DNA of 44,549 bases from CAYVBN01 sp964538565 (GTDB lineage Bacteria > Pseudomonadota > Alphaproteobacteria > Rhizobiales > Xanthobacteraceae), in the NCBI GenBank assembly GCA_964538565.1, contig CAZIGW010000190.1:1-44549 (forward strand). The letters are read 5' to 3'. Under the pieces are notes generated by a model. It was not told the DNA's origin. It did not search any database and saw only the letters and a list, made by a program, of their open reading frames with translations. The position numbers were made by a program, and so were the translations under genes. Positions 34,209-43,255 of the stretch are shown here, piece after piece (position 1 is the first letter of the stretch; each line of letters starts with the position of its first letter).

Positions 34209-35354
34209 CTAGTAGGCATGGCGGTCGGATTCGAGCGTCTGCGCGGTGATCTTGCCGTACAGCAAGCGATAGACCCATGCGGTGTAGGCAAGCACGATCG
34301 GCAGAAAGATCACGACCGCAACCAGCATGACGAACAGCGTGAGCTGGCTCGACGATGCGTCCCAGACCGTGAGGCTCGCGTTCGGCTCGCTCGAGGAGGG
34401 CATCAGGAACGGAAACATGGCGAGCCCCGGAGTGGCGATGATGCCCAGAATGGCGACGGCGCTCGCCAGGAAGGCGCCGAGGGGTCGCCGGCGCGCAAAG
34501 AGGAACGCGGCGAGCAGCGGAGCGGCGAGCCCGAGGATCGGGGCGACGATCGTGGCGGGTTGCGCGCCGTAGCTTCTCGTCCAGCCGCCCGCCATCGTCT
34601 CGACGGTCTTCCTCAAGGGATTGGACGCGGCGGCCGGGTCGATCGGACTGGTCACCGCGTAGCCGTGCACGAACGTGCAGACGCAGATGCCGCCGATGGC
34701 GAAAAGGACGAAGGTGGCGATGCCGCTCCAGATGCCGACCGAACGGGCGCGTTCGGCGAGCGTGTCGCTCGTCTTCATGTAGACGTAGGCGGCTCCATGC
34801 ACCGTCAGCATCGCGATGCTCACGAGCCCGCAGAGCAGCGCGAACGGGCTGAGCAGGTCGAAGAAGCCCCCGCCGTAGGTGGCGCGCAGGTCGGCGTCGA
34901 GCTGAAACGGCACCCCGAGAAGCAGGTTGCCGAAGGCGACGCCGAAAATGAGCGAGGGCACGAGCCCGCCGATGAAGAGCGCCCAGTCCCACAGCGTCCG
35001 CCACGCAGCGTGATCGATCTTGCCGCGAAACTTGAACGCCACGGGGCGCAGGATCAGCGCCGCCAGCACCACGAACATCGCGAGATAGAAACCCGAGAAC
35101 GAGGCGGCATAGAGCGGCGGCCAGGCCGCGAACGAGGCGCCGCCGCCGAGAATGAACCAGACCTGGTTGCCTTCCCAGACCGGTCCCACCGAGTTGATCA
35201 GCAATCGCCGCTCGACGTCGGAGCGTCCGATGAACGGCAGCAGCATCGCGGTCCCGAGATCGAATCCGTCGAAGACGGCAAACCCGATCAGCAGGATGCC
35301 GAGCAAGGCCCACCAGATCACGCGCAGCGTCCCGTAGTCGAGCGGAATGTCCAT
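34209..35354 (-). CDS. cydB: Cytochrome bd ubiquinol oxidase subunit II
   Basis: A 381-residue membrane protein with about eight to nine helices. The start MDIPLDYGTLRVIWWALLGILLIGFAVFDGFDLG and the segment VGPVWEGNQVWFILGGGA are CydB signatures. It forms the heterodimer with CydA in the inner membrane and stabilises the haem sites. Start ATG 35354 lies only 6 bp after the cydA stop, so the two are co-translated. The full length matches the E. coli type. Confidence 0.96.
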   Translation of the reverse strand: MDIPLDYGTLRVIWWALLGILLIGFAVFDGFDLGTAMLLPFIGRSDVERRLLINSVGPVWEGNQVWFILGGGASFAAWPPLYAASFSGFYLAMFVVLAALILRPVAFKFRGKIDHAAWRTLWDWALFIGGLVPSLIFGVAFGNLLLGVPFQLDADLRATYGGGFFDLLSPFALLCGLVSIAMLTVHGAAYVYMKTSDTLAERARSVGIWSGIATFVLFAIGGICVCTFVHGYAVTSPIDPAAASNPLRKTVETMAGGWTRSYGAQPATIVAPILGLAAPLLAAFLFARRRPLGAFLASAVAILGIIATPGLAMFPFLMPSSSEPNASLTVWDASSSQLTLFVMLVAVVIFLPIVLAYTAWVYRLLYGKITAQTLESDRHAY

Positions 35355-35360
35355 GCTGGG

Positions 35361-36974
35361 CTACTCCGCCGGCCTCGGCGCCGGATGCAGCGTCTCGCGG
35401 CTGACGAGGACGCCGCCGGGCGGCGCCTGCCGGGCGGCAAGATCGGGGACTTCCCAGGTCTCGGTCGGGCCGAGCCGGGCGTACTTGAACATCAGCCACA
35501 GATCGACGACGAGCAGGGTCGTGTAGAACACCACGAAGCCGATGAGACTCGTCCAGACGTTCGCGGCCGGGACCGGCGAGGCCCCGAGGAACGTCGGCAG
35601 CACGCCCTCGATGATCCAGGGCTGCCGCCCGTACTCGGCGACGACCCAGCCGACCTCGGCGGCGATCCACGGCAGCGGCAGTGAGAGAAACGCGATCCAC
35701 AACAGCCATCGCCGTCGTTCGAGCTGCCGGCGCGAGGCGACATAGAACATGACGGCGAACAGCCCGATGAAATAGAAGCCGAGGCCTGCCATGACGCGGA
35801 ACGACCAGAACAGGACCGCCACGTCCGGAACGGTGTCCCATGCGGCCTGCTCGATCTGCTGGTCGGTCGCCTTCGTTGGGTCGTCGACATAGCGGCGAAG
35901 GAGGAGCGCGTACCCGAGGTCGAGCTGGCGTTGTTCGATCAGCCGGCGGGCATCGACGTCCTGCGGATTGGCGCGCAGGCGTTGGACGGCGGCGTAGGCT
36001 TCGAGGCCGCTGCGGATGCGCGACTTGGCCTCGTCGACGAGATCGAACAGCCCCGGAACAGGGGTGGAGATCGAGCGCGTCGCGATCAAGCCGAGCAACC
36101 ACGGGACGCGAAGCACCTCGACCGTCTGGCGCTTCTCGCGGTTGGGGAACCCGATGATGGTGAGGCCGGCCGGCGCGGGCTCGGTGTGCCACACGCCTTC
36201 GATCGCGGCGAGCTTGGTTTTCTGGTTCTGCGTCGTCGTGTAGCCGCTCTCGTCGCCGAGCACGACGACGGACAGCGCCGAGGCGAGCCCGAACGACGCC
36301 GCGACAGTCATCGAGCGCTTGGCGATCTCGATATGCCGTCCGCGCAGCAGATAGTAGGCCGAGATCGAAAGGACGAACATGGCCCCGGTGACATAGCCGG
36401 CGCTCACCGTGTGCACGAATTTCGACTGGGCGACGGAATTGAACAGAACGTCGAAGAAATTGGTCAGCTCCATCCGCATCGTGTCGGGATCGAAGCGGCT
36501 GCCGGCCGGATGCTGCATGAAGGCGTTGGCGATGAGGATCCACAGCGCGGAAAAATTCGATCCGAACGCCACGCACCACGTCACGGCCAGATGGCCGGGC
36601 TTGGTGAGGCGGTCCCATCCGAAGAAGAACAGGCCGATGAAGGTCGCTTCGAGGAAAAAGGCCATCAGGCCTTCGATCGCGAGCGGCGCCCCGAAGATGT
36701 CTCCGACGTAGTGCGAATAGTAGGACCAGTTCGTGCCGAACTGGAATTCCATCGTGATCCCGGTCGCCACCCCCATGGCGAAATTGATGCCGAACAGGAT
36801 GCCCCAGAACATTGTGATGTCGCGCCAGATCCGGCGTCCCGTCATCACGTAGATGCTCTCCATGATCGCCAGGATCACCGACAGGCCGAGCGTCAGCGGA
36901 ACGAACAGGAAATGGTAGAGCGCCGTCAGAGCGAATTGCAGGCGCGAGAGTTCGACGACGTCGATGGAGCTCAT
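35361..36974 (-). CDS. cydA: Cytochrome bd ubiquinol oxidase subunit I
   Basis: A 537-residue membrane subunit that oxidises ubiquinol and reduces oxygen to water with high affinity. The axial haem ligands are visible: His21 in TALYHFLFVPL, His in KFVHTVSAGYVTGAMFVL and Met in FRVMAGLGFYF. GRQPWIIEGVLPT is the conserved C-terminal motif. The size (close to E. coli CydA) suggests a long quinol (Q) loop rather than the shorter form of the cyanide-insensitive CIO oxidases. ATG 36974 overlaps the cydP stop (ATGA). It serves respiration at low oxygen. Confidence 0.97.
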   Translation of the reverse strand: MSSIDVVELSRLQFALTALYHFLFVPLTLGLSVILAIMESIYVMTGRRIWRDITMFWGILFGINFAMGVATGITMEFQFGTNWSYYSHYVGDIFGAPLAIEGLMAFFLEATFIGLFFFGWDRLTKPGHLAVTWCVAFGSNFSALWILIANAFMQHPAGSRFDPDTMRMELTNFFDVLFNSVAQSKFVHTVSAGYVTGAMFVLSISAYYLLRGRHIEIAKRSMTVAASFGLASALSVVVLGDESGYTTTQNQKTKLAAIEGVWHTEPAPAGLTIIGFPNREKRQTVEVLRVPWLLGLIATRSISTPVPGLFDLVDEAKSRIRSGLEAYAAVQRLRANPQDVDARRLIEQRQLDLGYALLLRRYVDDPTKATDQQIEQAAWDTVPDVAVLFWSFRVMAGLGFYFIGLFAVMFYVASRRQLERRRWLLWIAFLSLPLPWIAAEVGWVVAEYGRQPWIIEGVLPTFLGASPVPAANVWTSLIGFVVFYTTLLVVDLWLMFKYARLGPTETWEVPDLAARQAPPGGVLVSRETLHPAPRPAE

Positions 36975-37150
36975 TGCCGCCCCGCCTGCGCGAACACATG
37001 CCCGCCGATGTCGAGGGTGGGGGCGGGCGCGGAAAAGAACAGGAAATAGAGAAGAACGAGCGCGAGCGCCTTCGCAGCCAGAACAGCCGCGATTTCCGAC
37101 CAGTAGGTTCGCCAGAAAGCCCGGGGTTCGCTGCTTGCCGAGCCTGCCAT
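36971..37150 (-). CDS. cydP: Cytochrome bd-associated small subunit CydP
   Basis: A 59-residue protein beginning MAGSASSEPRAFWRTYWSEIAAVL with one membrane helix (about residues 14-36, including LAAKALALVLLYFLFF). The FWRTYWSEIA...LALKALALVLLYFLFF layout fits CydP, a small accessory protein found upstream of cydAB. Its stop codon overlaps the cydA start (ATGA), showing translational coupling. Start ATG 37150 is preferred to longer in-frame extensions upstream. Confidence 0.85.
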   Translation of the reverse strand: MAGSASSEPRAFWRTYWSEIAAVLAAKALALVLLYFLFFSAPAPTLDIGGHVFAQAGRQ

Positions 37151-37572
37151 GCACGTTCTTCCCGCGACAGGATGAAGTTCAACGCGGGTGGCGGCCGGAT
37201 TGTTCCGCGGTGCCGACGGCGCCACCTCCGAAGGACATTGCGGCGAGTTATGGATGATCAACCCTCAAGCAGGGCCTGCGATTTTCGTGGGAAATCACCG
37301 GCAAACCGCGCACCGTTCAGTGACTCCTTGCGTCGCCTGCGATGATTCGTCACCGGGCGACTCCATTTCGGTGCGCGATGCAGAAATTGCCCGCGGCTTG
37401 TTGGAACATCCGACGTTAGGTTAGCCGGCTGGACCGGTCCGCGGCCGGTCGCATGCGGTCGATTGTCAGCCCGATTGCGCCCGCGAATGCGAACGGCCTA
37501 CGATGGTGGTTCGGCCGTCCGGCGGGAACGCGCGATCGGTCAGACGATCCGGCGGCCGACGGGAGGGGTTCG
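37151..37572. other. Divergent intergenic region, cyd operon and DUF1772-like gene
   Basis: This 422-bp gap between cydP (leftward) and the membrane protein gene (rightward) holds no convincing gene. It contains one hairpin, GACCGG-TCCGCGG-CCGGTC (37432-37450), of no clear role. I looked for an FNR/FixK-type TTGAT-N4-ATCAA site for the cyd promoter and did not find a good one. Both promoters should lie here. Confidence 0.4.
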
Positions 37573-38046
37573 ATGCGAGAGACGGCCGCGCTCATCATCG
37601 CCGCCCTGATGCTCACGGCCCTTGTGCTTGGCGCCGGCCTGGCGCACCTGTTCGAGATGCTCAACAAGTTCAATCTGGCGCGCGACGACTATCTCATCGT
37701 GCAGCAGATCTACCGCGGCTGGGCCTTCGTCGGCATCCCGCTCTATCTGGCCATGATCGTGATTCTTCTCGCGGCGTGGCGGCTGCGCGCGGCGGGGGCT
37801 GTCACCATCTGGGTTCTGGGGGCATTCGGCGCCCTTCTGCTCGGCCACGTCGTCTTCTGGATCTGGACCTATCCGGCCAATGCGGCGACCGCCCAGTGGA
37901 CCACCCTGCCGGACGGCTGGCAGTCGCTGCGCCGGCAGTGGGAGATCTCGCACGCGGTCGGCGCCCTCTGCAGCCTCGCGGCGTTGTTCTGCCTCTCCGT
38001 CGCCGCCGTCCGCCTGCCAAACGCCGGTCCGGCCTTATCGCGGTGA
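37573..38046 (+). CDS. Four-helix membrane protein, DUF1772-like
   Basis: A 157-residue membrane protein with four predicted helices (about residues 4-22, 49-68, 78-100 and 124-145). The sequence AHLFEMLNKFNLARDDYLIVQQIYRGWAFVGI and a late W-E-x-x-H-A-V-G stretch resemble DUF1772/anthrone-oxygenase-like proteins, in which His residues near the membrane are conserved. The function is unknown. ATG 37573 follows GGGAGGGG. It stands alone, between the cyd operon and a Bug gene. Confidence 0.7.
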   Translation: MRETAALIIAALMLTALVLGAGLAHLFEMLNKFNLARDDYLIVQQIYRGWAFVGIPLYLAMIVILLAAWRLRAAGAVTIWVLGAFGALLLGHVVFWIWTYPANAATAQWTTLPDGWQSLRRQWEISHAVGALCSLAALFCLSVAAVRLPNAGPALSR

Positions 38047-38221
38047 TTCGAGGCCGAACGGTCCACGCGGGTGACCGTCCCTCGATCCGGCAGCGACGGG
38101 TTGCCGCAATCTGGCCTTGCATTGCGGCTAGCCAACGTTCGGGTCATACTTGCAAATTGTTGTGAGCCGAACCAATCGGCGCGTAGGCGCGAGTGGTGCA
38201 AGGCGGGGGGGGCATGCGCCG

Positions 38222-39304
38222 ATGCTGACGTCGCCGTCCAGATGTGTGGCCCTCGCGCTGATCGCGCTGGCGGCGCCGATCGTGGCCGGCCCCGCGGCCG
38301 CCCAAGGCGCAGATCGGGACGCGGCCGAAGACGCGGTCGCCCAATTCTATCACGGCAAACAGGTGACGCTCACGATCGGCTCGTCGGCGGGCGGCGGCTA
38401 CGACACCTATGGGCGGTTGCTGGCGCGCTATCTCGGCCGGTACATTCCGGGCAATCCCTCCGTGGTGCCGCAGAACATGCCGGGCGCGGGCAGCGCCAAG
38501 CTCGCGGCCTACATCGATGCGGTCGCCCCCAAGGACGGGACGGCAATCGGGGCGATCTTCCCCGGCGTGGTGATGGATCCGCTGCTCGGCAACAAGGAAC
38601 AGGTCAAGCTCGATCCGAGCAAGCTGATCTACCTCGGCAGCGCGACCACAGATGTCTATCTCTGCGCCATTCGTTCCGACGCGCCGGTGAAGAGCTTCGC
38701 CGATGCGCTGTCGACGGAGGTCATTCTCGGCGCAAGCGCGGAAGGCGCCTCGACGCGGAATTTTCCCGCCCTGCTCGACAACATCGTCGGCGCGAAATTC
38801 CGCCTCGTCACCGGATATCCGGGCAGCCACGAGATCCTGCTGGCCATGCAGAAGGGCGAGGTGCAGGGTCTGTGCGGCATGAGTTGGTCGAGCCTGTCCG
38901 TGCAGCATCCCGACTGGCTGTCCTCGGGCTTCGTCAAGCCGTTGGCGCAGGAACACGCCAAGGGCCATCCGGCGATGAACAAGATGGGGGTCCCGCTCAC
39001 GGTCGATTTCGCCAAGACCGAGCAGGACCGCCAGGCGATGGAGCTCGTCTACACCCAGGAAATCTTCGGCCGCCCCTACGTGCTGCCGCCCGGCACGCCC
39101 GCCGACCGCGTGGGCGCCCTGCGCCGCGCCTTCATGGAGGCGTTGCGGGACAAGGATCTGCTGGCGGACGCCGCGCGGATGCGCCTCGACCTCGACCCGG
39201 TTTCGGGAGAAGACCTGCAGGCGCTGGTCGCCAAGATCTATTCAATGCCGGATTCGGTCATTCAACGTGCAAAGAACGCTTCGATCTACAAGCCGACCCA
39301 CTAG
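38222..39304 (+). CDS. Bug-like (TctC family) solute-binding protein, copy 3
   Basis: A 360-residue periplasmic protein with a signal peptide (MLTSPSRCVALALIALAAPIVAGPAAA, cut near QGA). LTIGSSAGGGYDTYGRLLARYLG and QNMPGAGSAKLAAYI are the binding-pocket motifs of a divergent Bug branch, different from copies 1 and 2. ATG 38222 follows a G-rich stretch (GGGGGGGG). It precedes the fused hydratase/dehydrogenase by 96 bp, so it may import a carboxylic acid that feeds beta-oxidation-type degradation. No TctAB membrane genes are present. Confidence 0.86.
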   Translation: MLTSPSRCVALALIALAAPIVAGPAAAQGADRDAAEDAVAQFYHGKQVTLTIGSSAGGGYDTYGRLLARYLGRYIPGNPSVVPQNMPGAGSAKLAAYIDAVAPKDGTAIGAIFPGVVMDPLLGNKEQVKLDPSKLIYLGSATTDVYLCAIRSDAPVKSFADALSTEVILGASAEGASTRNFPALLDNIVGAKFRLVTGYPGSHEILLAMQKGEVQGLCGMSWSSLSVQHPDWLSSGFVKPLAQEHAKGHPAMNKMGVPLTVDFAKTEQDRQAMELVYTQEIFGRPYVLPPGTPADRVGALRRAFMEALRDKDLLADAARMRLDLDPVSGEDLQALVAKIYSMPDSVIQRAKNASIYKPTH

Positions 39305-39400
39305 CCGCATGAACGCGAACACGTCCCGATGCGCCGCCGCCGGCCATCTGGTCCGGTCCGGCGAGGCGGACCGGCGTGACGCATCCGTGGAGGTGCCGAC

Positions 39401-41494
39401 GTGAGGGCCGGTGCGCCGGAGATCGAGGCCGCGAATGCCGCAAGCCCGGTCCGCCTCGAACGCGTCGATGCGGTGGCGGTGATCGTCATCGACAATCCGC
39501 CGGTCAACGCCAATTCGTGGGAGGTTCGCCGCGGACTGCTCGACGCCGTCCGGCTGGCGGCGTCCGATCCGATGGTCGAGGCCGCGGTCCTGATCGGGTC
39601 CGGCCGCACCTTCATGGCGGGCGCCGACCTGCGCGAATTCGACGCCCCGCTGCGCGATCCGCAGACGCCCGACATCATCGAAGCGATCGAAGCCTGTCCG
39701 CTCCCGTTCGTGGCCGCCATCCGGGGCGCCGCGCTCGGCGGCGGGTTCGAGCTCGCGCTCGGTTGCGATGCGCGCGTCGCAACCGTCGATGCGGTCGTCG
39801 GACTGCCGGAAGTGACGCTCGGCGTGATCCCGGGCGCCGGCGGAACGCAACGCCTGCCGCGGCTGGTGGGGCTCGCGGGTGCCATCGAAATGATTACGTC
39901 CGGCCGGCGGGTGACGGCGGCGGAAGCGCGACAGCTCGGGCTCATCGACATCGTGGTGGCGCACGACCTGCGGGCCGAGGCCGTGCGCTACGCGGCCCAT
40001 CTCGCAGGGACCAAGCGGCGGATCCGCGATCTGCCGATTCCCTCCGCCGCCATGGAGGATGTCGAGCCGGCCGCCGCCGCGGCACTGCGCCGGGCGCGGG
40101 GAAACACAGCGATCGCGGAGGCGGTTGCCGCCGTGCGCCGCGCCGCGGATCTTCCCTTCGCCGCCGCCGTCGCGCAGGAACGCGCCGTGTTCCAGCGCCT
40201 GCGCGTGGGCGAGGAGGCGGCGGCGCTGCGCCATCTCTTCTTCGCCGAGCGCGAGGCGCTGCGCATTCCGGGCCTGGAAGGCGCGACCGCCCGGCCCGTC
40301 ACGCGCGTCGGCGTCGTCGGCGGCGGCACGATGGGCTCCGGCATCGCCGCCTGCTTCCTCGACGCCGGCTTCCCGGTGACGCTCATCGAGCGCGACCGGC
40401 GCTCGCTCGAAGACGGCCTGGCCCGCGTTCAATCCGAATACCGCCGCAGCGTGGACGCGGGTCGCATCACCGCGGCCGAGAGCGAGCGGCGCCTTGCGCG
40501 CCTGTCCTCGGCGGCGCGGCTCGGCGCTGTGTCGGGCGCCGATCTCGTGATCGAGGCGGTGTTCGAGGACATGGCCGTCAAGCAGAACGTCATACGTGAA
40601 CTCGACCGCATCCTGGCGCCGGGCTCGATCATCGCGTCGAACACGTCCTATCTCGACCTCGACGAACTCGCCGGGGCGAGGCGGCAGCCCGCCGACGTGG
40701 TCGGCATGCACTTCTTCTGTCCGGCGCGCGCCATGCGCCTCCTCGAGGTGGTGCGCGGCAGGGCGACCGCGCCCGATGTCGTCGTCACGGCGATGTCGCT
40801 TGCCCGCCGGCTCGGCAAGCTGCCGGTCGTCGCGCGCGTCGGAGAGGGCTTCATCGGCAACCGGATCTATTCGGCCTACCGCACCCAGTGCGAGTTCATG
40901 CTCGAGGAAGGAGCCTATCCGGAGCAGGTGGACGCCGCGCTCGTCGCCTTCGGCTTCGCCATGGGGCCGTTCGCGGTCGGCGACATGTCGGGCCTCGACA
41001 TCGCGTGGCGCACGCGCCAGCGTCTTGCACCGCGTCGCGACCCCAAGGCGCGCACCTGCGATATCCTCGACCGGCTGTGCGCTGCCGGACGCTTCGGGCA
41101 GAAGAGCGGCGCCGGCTGGTACCGCTACGCGCGCGGCTCGCGCCGCCCCGAACCGGATCCCGAGGTGCGGGCCATCATCGAAGAGGCCTCGCAGGCGCGC
41201 GGGATTTCACGGCGCGCCTTCGGGGTCGAAGAGATCCAGTGGCGGGCGCTGACCGCGATGGTCAACGAGGCCGCCCTGCTGCTCGCCGAGGGCATCGCCG
41301 AGCATCCCTCCGACGTCGATCTGGCGATGGTCCACGGCTACGGTTTCCCCGCCGCGAAGGGCGGCCCGCTGTTCTGGGCAAGCCGCCGGCCGCGCGAGCG
41401 CATCCTCGCGTTCATCGAGATGCTCGCCGGCCTGACCGGCGAAGGCTTCCGCCGCGGTGACATGACGATCCTCGATCGCGTCGGTCGGCGCTGA
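39401..41494 (+). CDS. Fused enoyl-CoA hydratase / 3-hydroxyacyl-CoA dehydrogenase (FadB/FadJ-like)
   Basis: A 697-residue bifunctional enzyme. The N-terminal crotonase part (to about residue 190) has GAALGGGFELALGCDARVAT and GLPEVTLGVIPGAGGTQRLPRL with both catalytic Glu residues. The dehydrogenase part begins at VGVVGGGTMGSGIAACFLDAG (NAD-binding, about 305) and contains GMHFFCPARAMRLLEVVRG with the catalytic His. The two steps hydrate an enoyl-CoA and oxidise the 3-hydroxyacyl-CoA. The length fits the alpha subunit of the fatty-acid oxidation complex, but no thiolase lies next to it. GTG 39401 follows GGAGGT. A role in degrading ring-opened acyl-CoA is inferred. Confidence 0.92.
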   Translation: MRAGAPEIEAANAASPVRLERVDAVAVIVIDNPPVNANSWEVRRGLLDAVRLAASDPMVEAAVLIGSGRTFMAGADLREFDAPLRDPQTPDIIEAIEACPLPFVAAIRGAALGGGFELALGCDARVATVDAVVGLPEVTLGVIPGAGGTQRLPRLVGLAGAIEMITSGRRVTAAEARQLGLIDIVVAHDLRAEAVRYAAHLAGTKRRIRDLPIPSAAMEDVEPAAAAALRRARGNTAIAEAVAAVRRAADLPFAAAVAQERAVFQRLRVGEEAAALRHLFFAEREALRIPGLEGATARPVTRVGVVGGGTMGSGIAACFLDAGFPVTLIERDRRSLEDGLARVQSEYRRSVDAGRITAAESERRLARLSSAARLGAVSGADLVIEAVFEDMAVKQNVIRELDRILAPGSIIASNTSYLDLDELAGARRQPADVVGMHFFCPARAMRLLEVVRGRATAPDVVVTAMSLARRLGKLPVVARVGEGFIGNRIYSAYRTQCEFMLEEGAYPEQVDAALVAFGFAMGPFAVGDMSGLDIAWRTRQRLAPRRDPKARTCDILDRLCAAGRFGQKSGAGWYRYARGSRRPEPDPEVRAIIEEASQARGISRRAFGVEEIQWRALTAMVNEAALLLAEGIAEHPSDVDLAMVHGYGFPAAKGGPLFWASRRPRERILAFIEMLAGLTGEGFRRGDMTILDRVGRR

Positions 41495-41831
41495 CCCAGG
41501 CTTGTCGCCGCCTCGCCGCTGCACCGCGGCAAGCATCGCGGCCGTCTGGCGAATCCGTCGTCCGATGGGTGGGAGCACGGCGTCAATGCCGGCGCGCAGC
41601 CGTTCGCGGCGGCACGTCGCATCAAGGCCGGCTGGCCTCGTGTGCGTGTCTCGCCGCCCCAGGCTGCGTTTCCCGCCACGGCGCGATCCCGGCATCCGAG
41701 TGTTGATTTAGTGGCATAAGATATGCCACATGCACGGCTGCCAAGAACGGGTGTGGCGCGCTGTCGCAGTTCGACCTGCACGACGAGCAGACACCGACAA
41801 TCAACCGGGTGGGAGACACTAGGGGGACGGA
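41495..41831. other. Intergenic region upstream of OxlT-like carrier
   Basis: This 337-bp gap has no convincing gene. Its notable feature is the perfect inverted repeat at 41711-41729 in a short AT-rich patch, about 100 bp before the carrier start. A strong ribosome site AGGGGGACGG precedes the carrier ATG at 41832. No clear terminator for the upstream gene was seen. Confidence 0.4.
41711..41729. promoter_or_regulatory. Perfect inverted repeat, putative GntR operator
   Basis: GTGGCATA-AGA-TATGCCAC: 8-bp perfect arms with a 3-bp spacer. A partial copy, TGGCATA-TTG-TATAATA, overlaps the promoter of the GntR regulator gene (43267-43283). Shared left half and equal spacing suggest that the GntR protein at 43332 binds both. 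The arm-spacer geometry fits dimer binding by FCD-type GntR proteins. Confidence 0.65.
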
Positions 41832-43121
41832 ATGTCAGTTGCTTCCGCAAAGCCAGAATTGGGAACGTCCGGCGCGTATGCGGCCTCGTCGGCTGCCACG
41901 CGGTGGCTCCAGCTGGTGTTCGGCATCATCTGTATGGTGATGATCGCCAACCTGCAGTACGGCTGGACGCTCTTCGTCAAACCGATCGACGACAAGTTCC
42001 ACTGGGGACGGGCGGCGATCCAGGTCGCCTTCACGATTTTCGTGCTGACCGAAACCTGGCTGGTGCCCTTCGAGGGCTACCTGATCGACCGGTTCGGCCC
42101 GCGTGTCATGGTGGGCATCAGCGGCGTGCTCGTCGCCATCGCCTGGGTGATGAATTCCTACGCGAGCTCGCTCTTGACGCTCTACGTCGCCGCGGTGATC
42201 GGCGGCATCGGGGCGGGCATCATCTACGGCGCCAGCGTCGGCAACGCCCTCAAGTGGTTCCCGGATCGGCGCGGACTGGCCGCTGGCCTGACGGCCGCGG
42301 GCTTCGGGGCCGGATCGGCGCTCACCGTCATCCCCATCGCCAACCTGATCCACACCAGCGGCTACGAGGCCGCCTTCCTGTGGTTCGGTCTCGGCCAGGG
42401 CATCATCGTGGTGATCTTCGCGCTGTTCCTGCGCGCGCCCGCCCCGGGCGAGGTCGCGCCCGCGCCGACGGGCGTGGTTCAGCAGAGCGTGCGCGATCAC
42501 GCGCCGGCCGAAGTTCTCAAGGCGCCCGCGTTCTGGTTGATGTACGTGATGTTCGTGATGGTCGGCGCCGGCGGGTTGATGGCGACCGCGCAGCTCGCGC
42601 CGATCGCCAACGACTTCAACGTGGCCGGCGTGCCGGTCTCGATCCTTGGCCTGACGTTACCGGCGCTCACCTTTGCGCTGTCGATCGATCGCGTGCTCAA
42701 CGGAATCTGCCGGCCGTTCTTCGGCTGGGTTTCGGACCAGATCGGCCGCGAAAACACGATGTTCATCGCCTTCATGGCGGAAGGCATCGGCATCTACGCG
42801 CTGTCGCGGTTCGGCAGCGATCCGCTCGTTTTCGTGATCCTCTCGGGCCTCGTGTTCTTCGCCTGGGGCGAGATCTACTCGCTGTTCCCGGCGACCTGCA
42901 CCGACATCTTCGGCCGCAAGTTCGCGACCACGAATTACGGGATGCTCTACACCGCGAAGGGGACGGCGTCGCTGCTGGTGCCGGCGGCGAACGTCGTCAC
43001 GGTCTGGACCGGGAGCTGGACGGCCGTGTTCCTGATGGCGGCCGCCCTCAACATCCTGGCGGCGGTTCTGGCGCTGGTCGCGCTCAAGCCGCTGCGCAAG
43101 CGCGCCATCGCGGCGAGCTAA
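41832..43121 (+). CDS. MFS transporter, oxalate/formate antiporter-like (OxlT family)
   Basis: A 429-residue carrier with about twelve membrane helices. After a short polar start, LVFGIICMVMIANLQYGWTLFVKPI, GYLIDRFGPRVMV (MFS motif A) and GIGAGIIYGASVGNALKWFPDRRGLAAGL are features of the oxalate/formate antiporter group. It would exchange oxalate for formate or another anion, feeding the adjacent oxalyl-CoA decarboxylase. ATG 41832 follows AGGGGGACGG. It is preceded by a perfect operator-like repeat and followed by a strong hairpin. The substrate assignment is supported mainly by the neighbouring oxc gene. Confidence 0.86.
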   Translation: MSVASAKPELGTSGAYAASSAATRWLQLVFGIICMVMIANLQYGWTLFVKPIDDKFHWGRAAIQVAFTIFVLTETWLVPFEGYLIDRFGPRVMVGISGVLVAIAWVMNSYASSLLTLYVAAVIGGIGAGIIYGASVGNALKWFPDRRGLAAGLTAAGFGAGSALTVIPIANLIHTSGYEAAFLWFGLGQGIIVVIFALFLRAPAPGEVAPAPTGVVQQSVRDHAPAEVLKAPAFWLMYVMFVMVGAGGLMATAQLAPIANDFNVAGVPVSILGLTLPALTFALSIDRVLNGICRPFFGWVSDQIGRENTMFIAFMAEGIGIYALSRFGSDPLVFVILSGLVFFAWGEIYSLFPATCTDIFGRKFATTNYGMLYTAKGTASLLVPAANVVTVWTGSWTAVFLMAAALNILAAVLALVALKPLRKRAIAAS

Positions 43122-43136
43122 CTCGACGTTAACTCC

Positions 43137-43172
43137 CGCGCCGGTGCGGACCATCGCGGCCGCACCGGCGCG
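43137..43172 (+). terminator. Strong stem-loop after MFS gene
   Basis: CGCGCCGGTGCGG (43137-43149) and CCGCACCGGCGCG (43160-43172) form a perfect 13-bp stem with a 10-nt loop, 15 bp after the MFS stop. A weak T-run (GATTTTG) begins about 15 bp after the stem, so it may be an attenuator-type or Rho-assisted terminator rather than a classical one. Confidence 0.6.
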
Positions 43173-43255
43173 CTCCCCGCAACGATTTTGCCGATCCGAC
43201 AGGACCGACGTCTGCCGCCAGCGACAGCGGGTCGCGACCTGAGACGTTCCGGAAC

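Noticed and set aside
33835..37182. Leftward open frame of 1,115 codons across the cyd region
   Set aside because: It overlaps cydX, cydB, cydA and cydP in another frame and has no recognisable motifs.
37432..37450. Hairpin as terminator or operator in the cyd intergenic gap
   Set aside because: Only a 6-bp stem in GC-rich DNA with no T-run or second copy; chance is likely.
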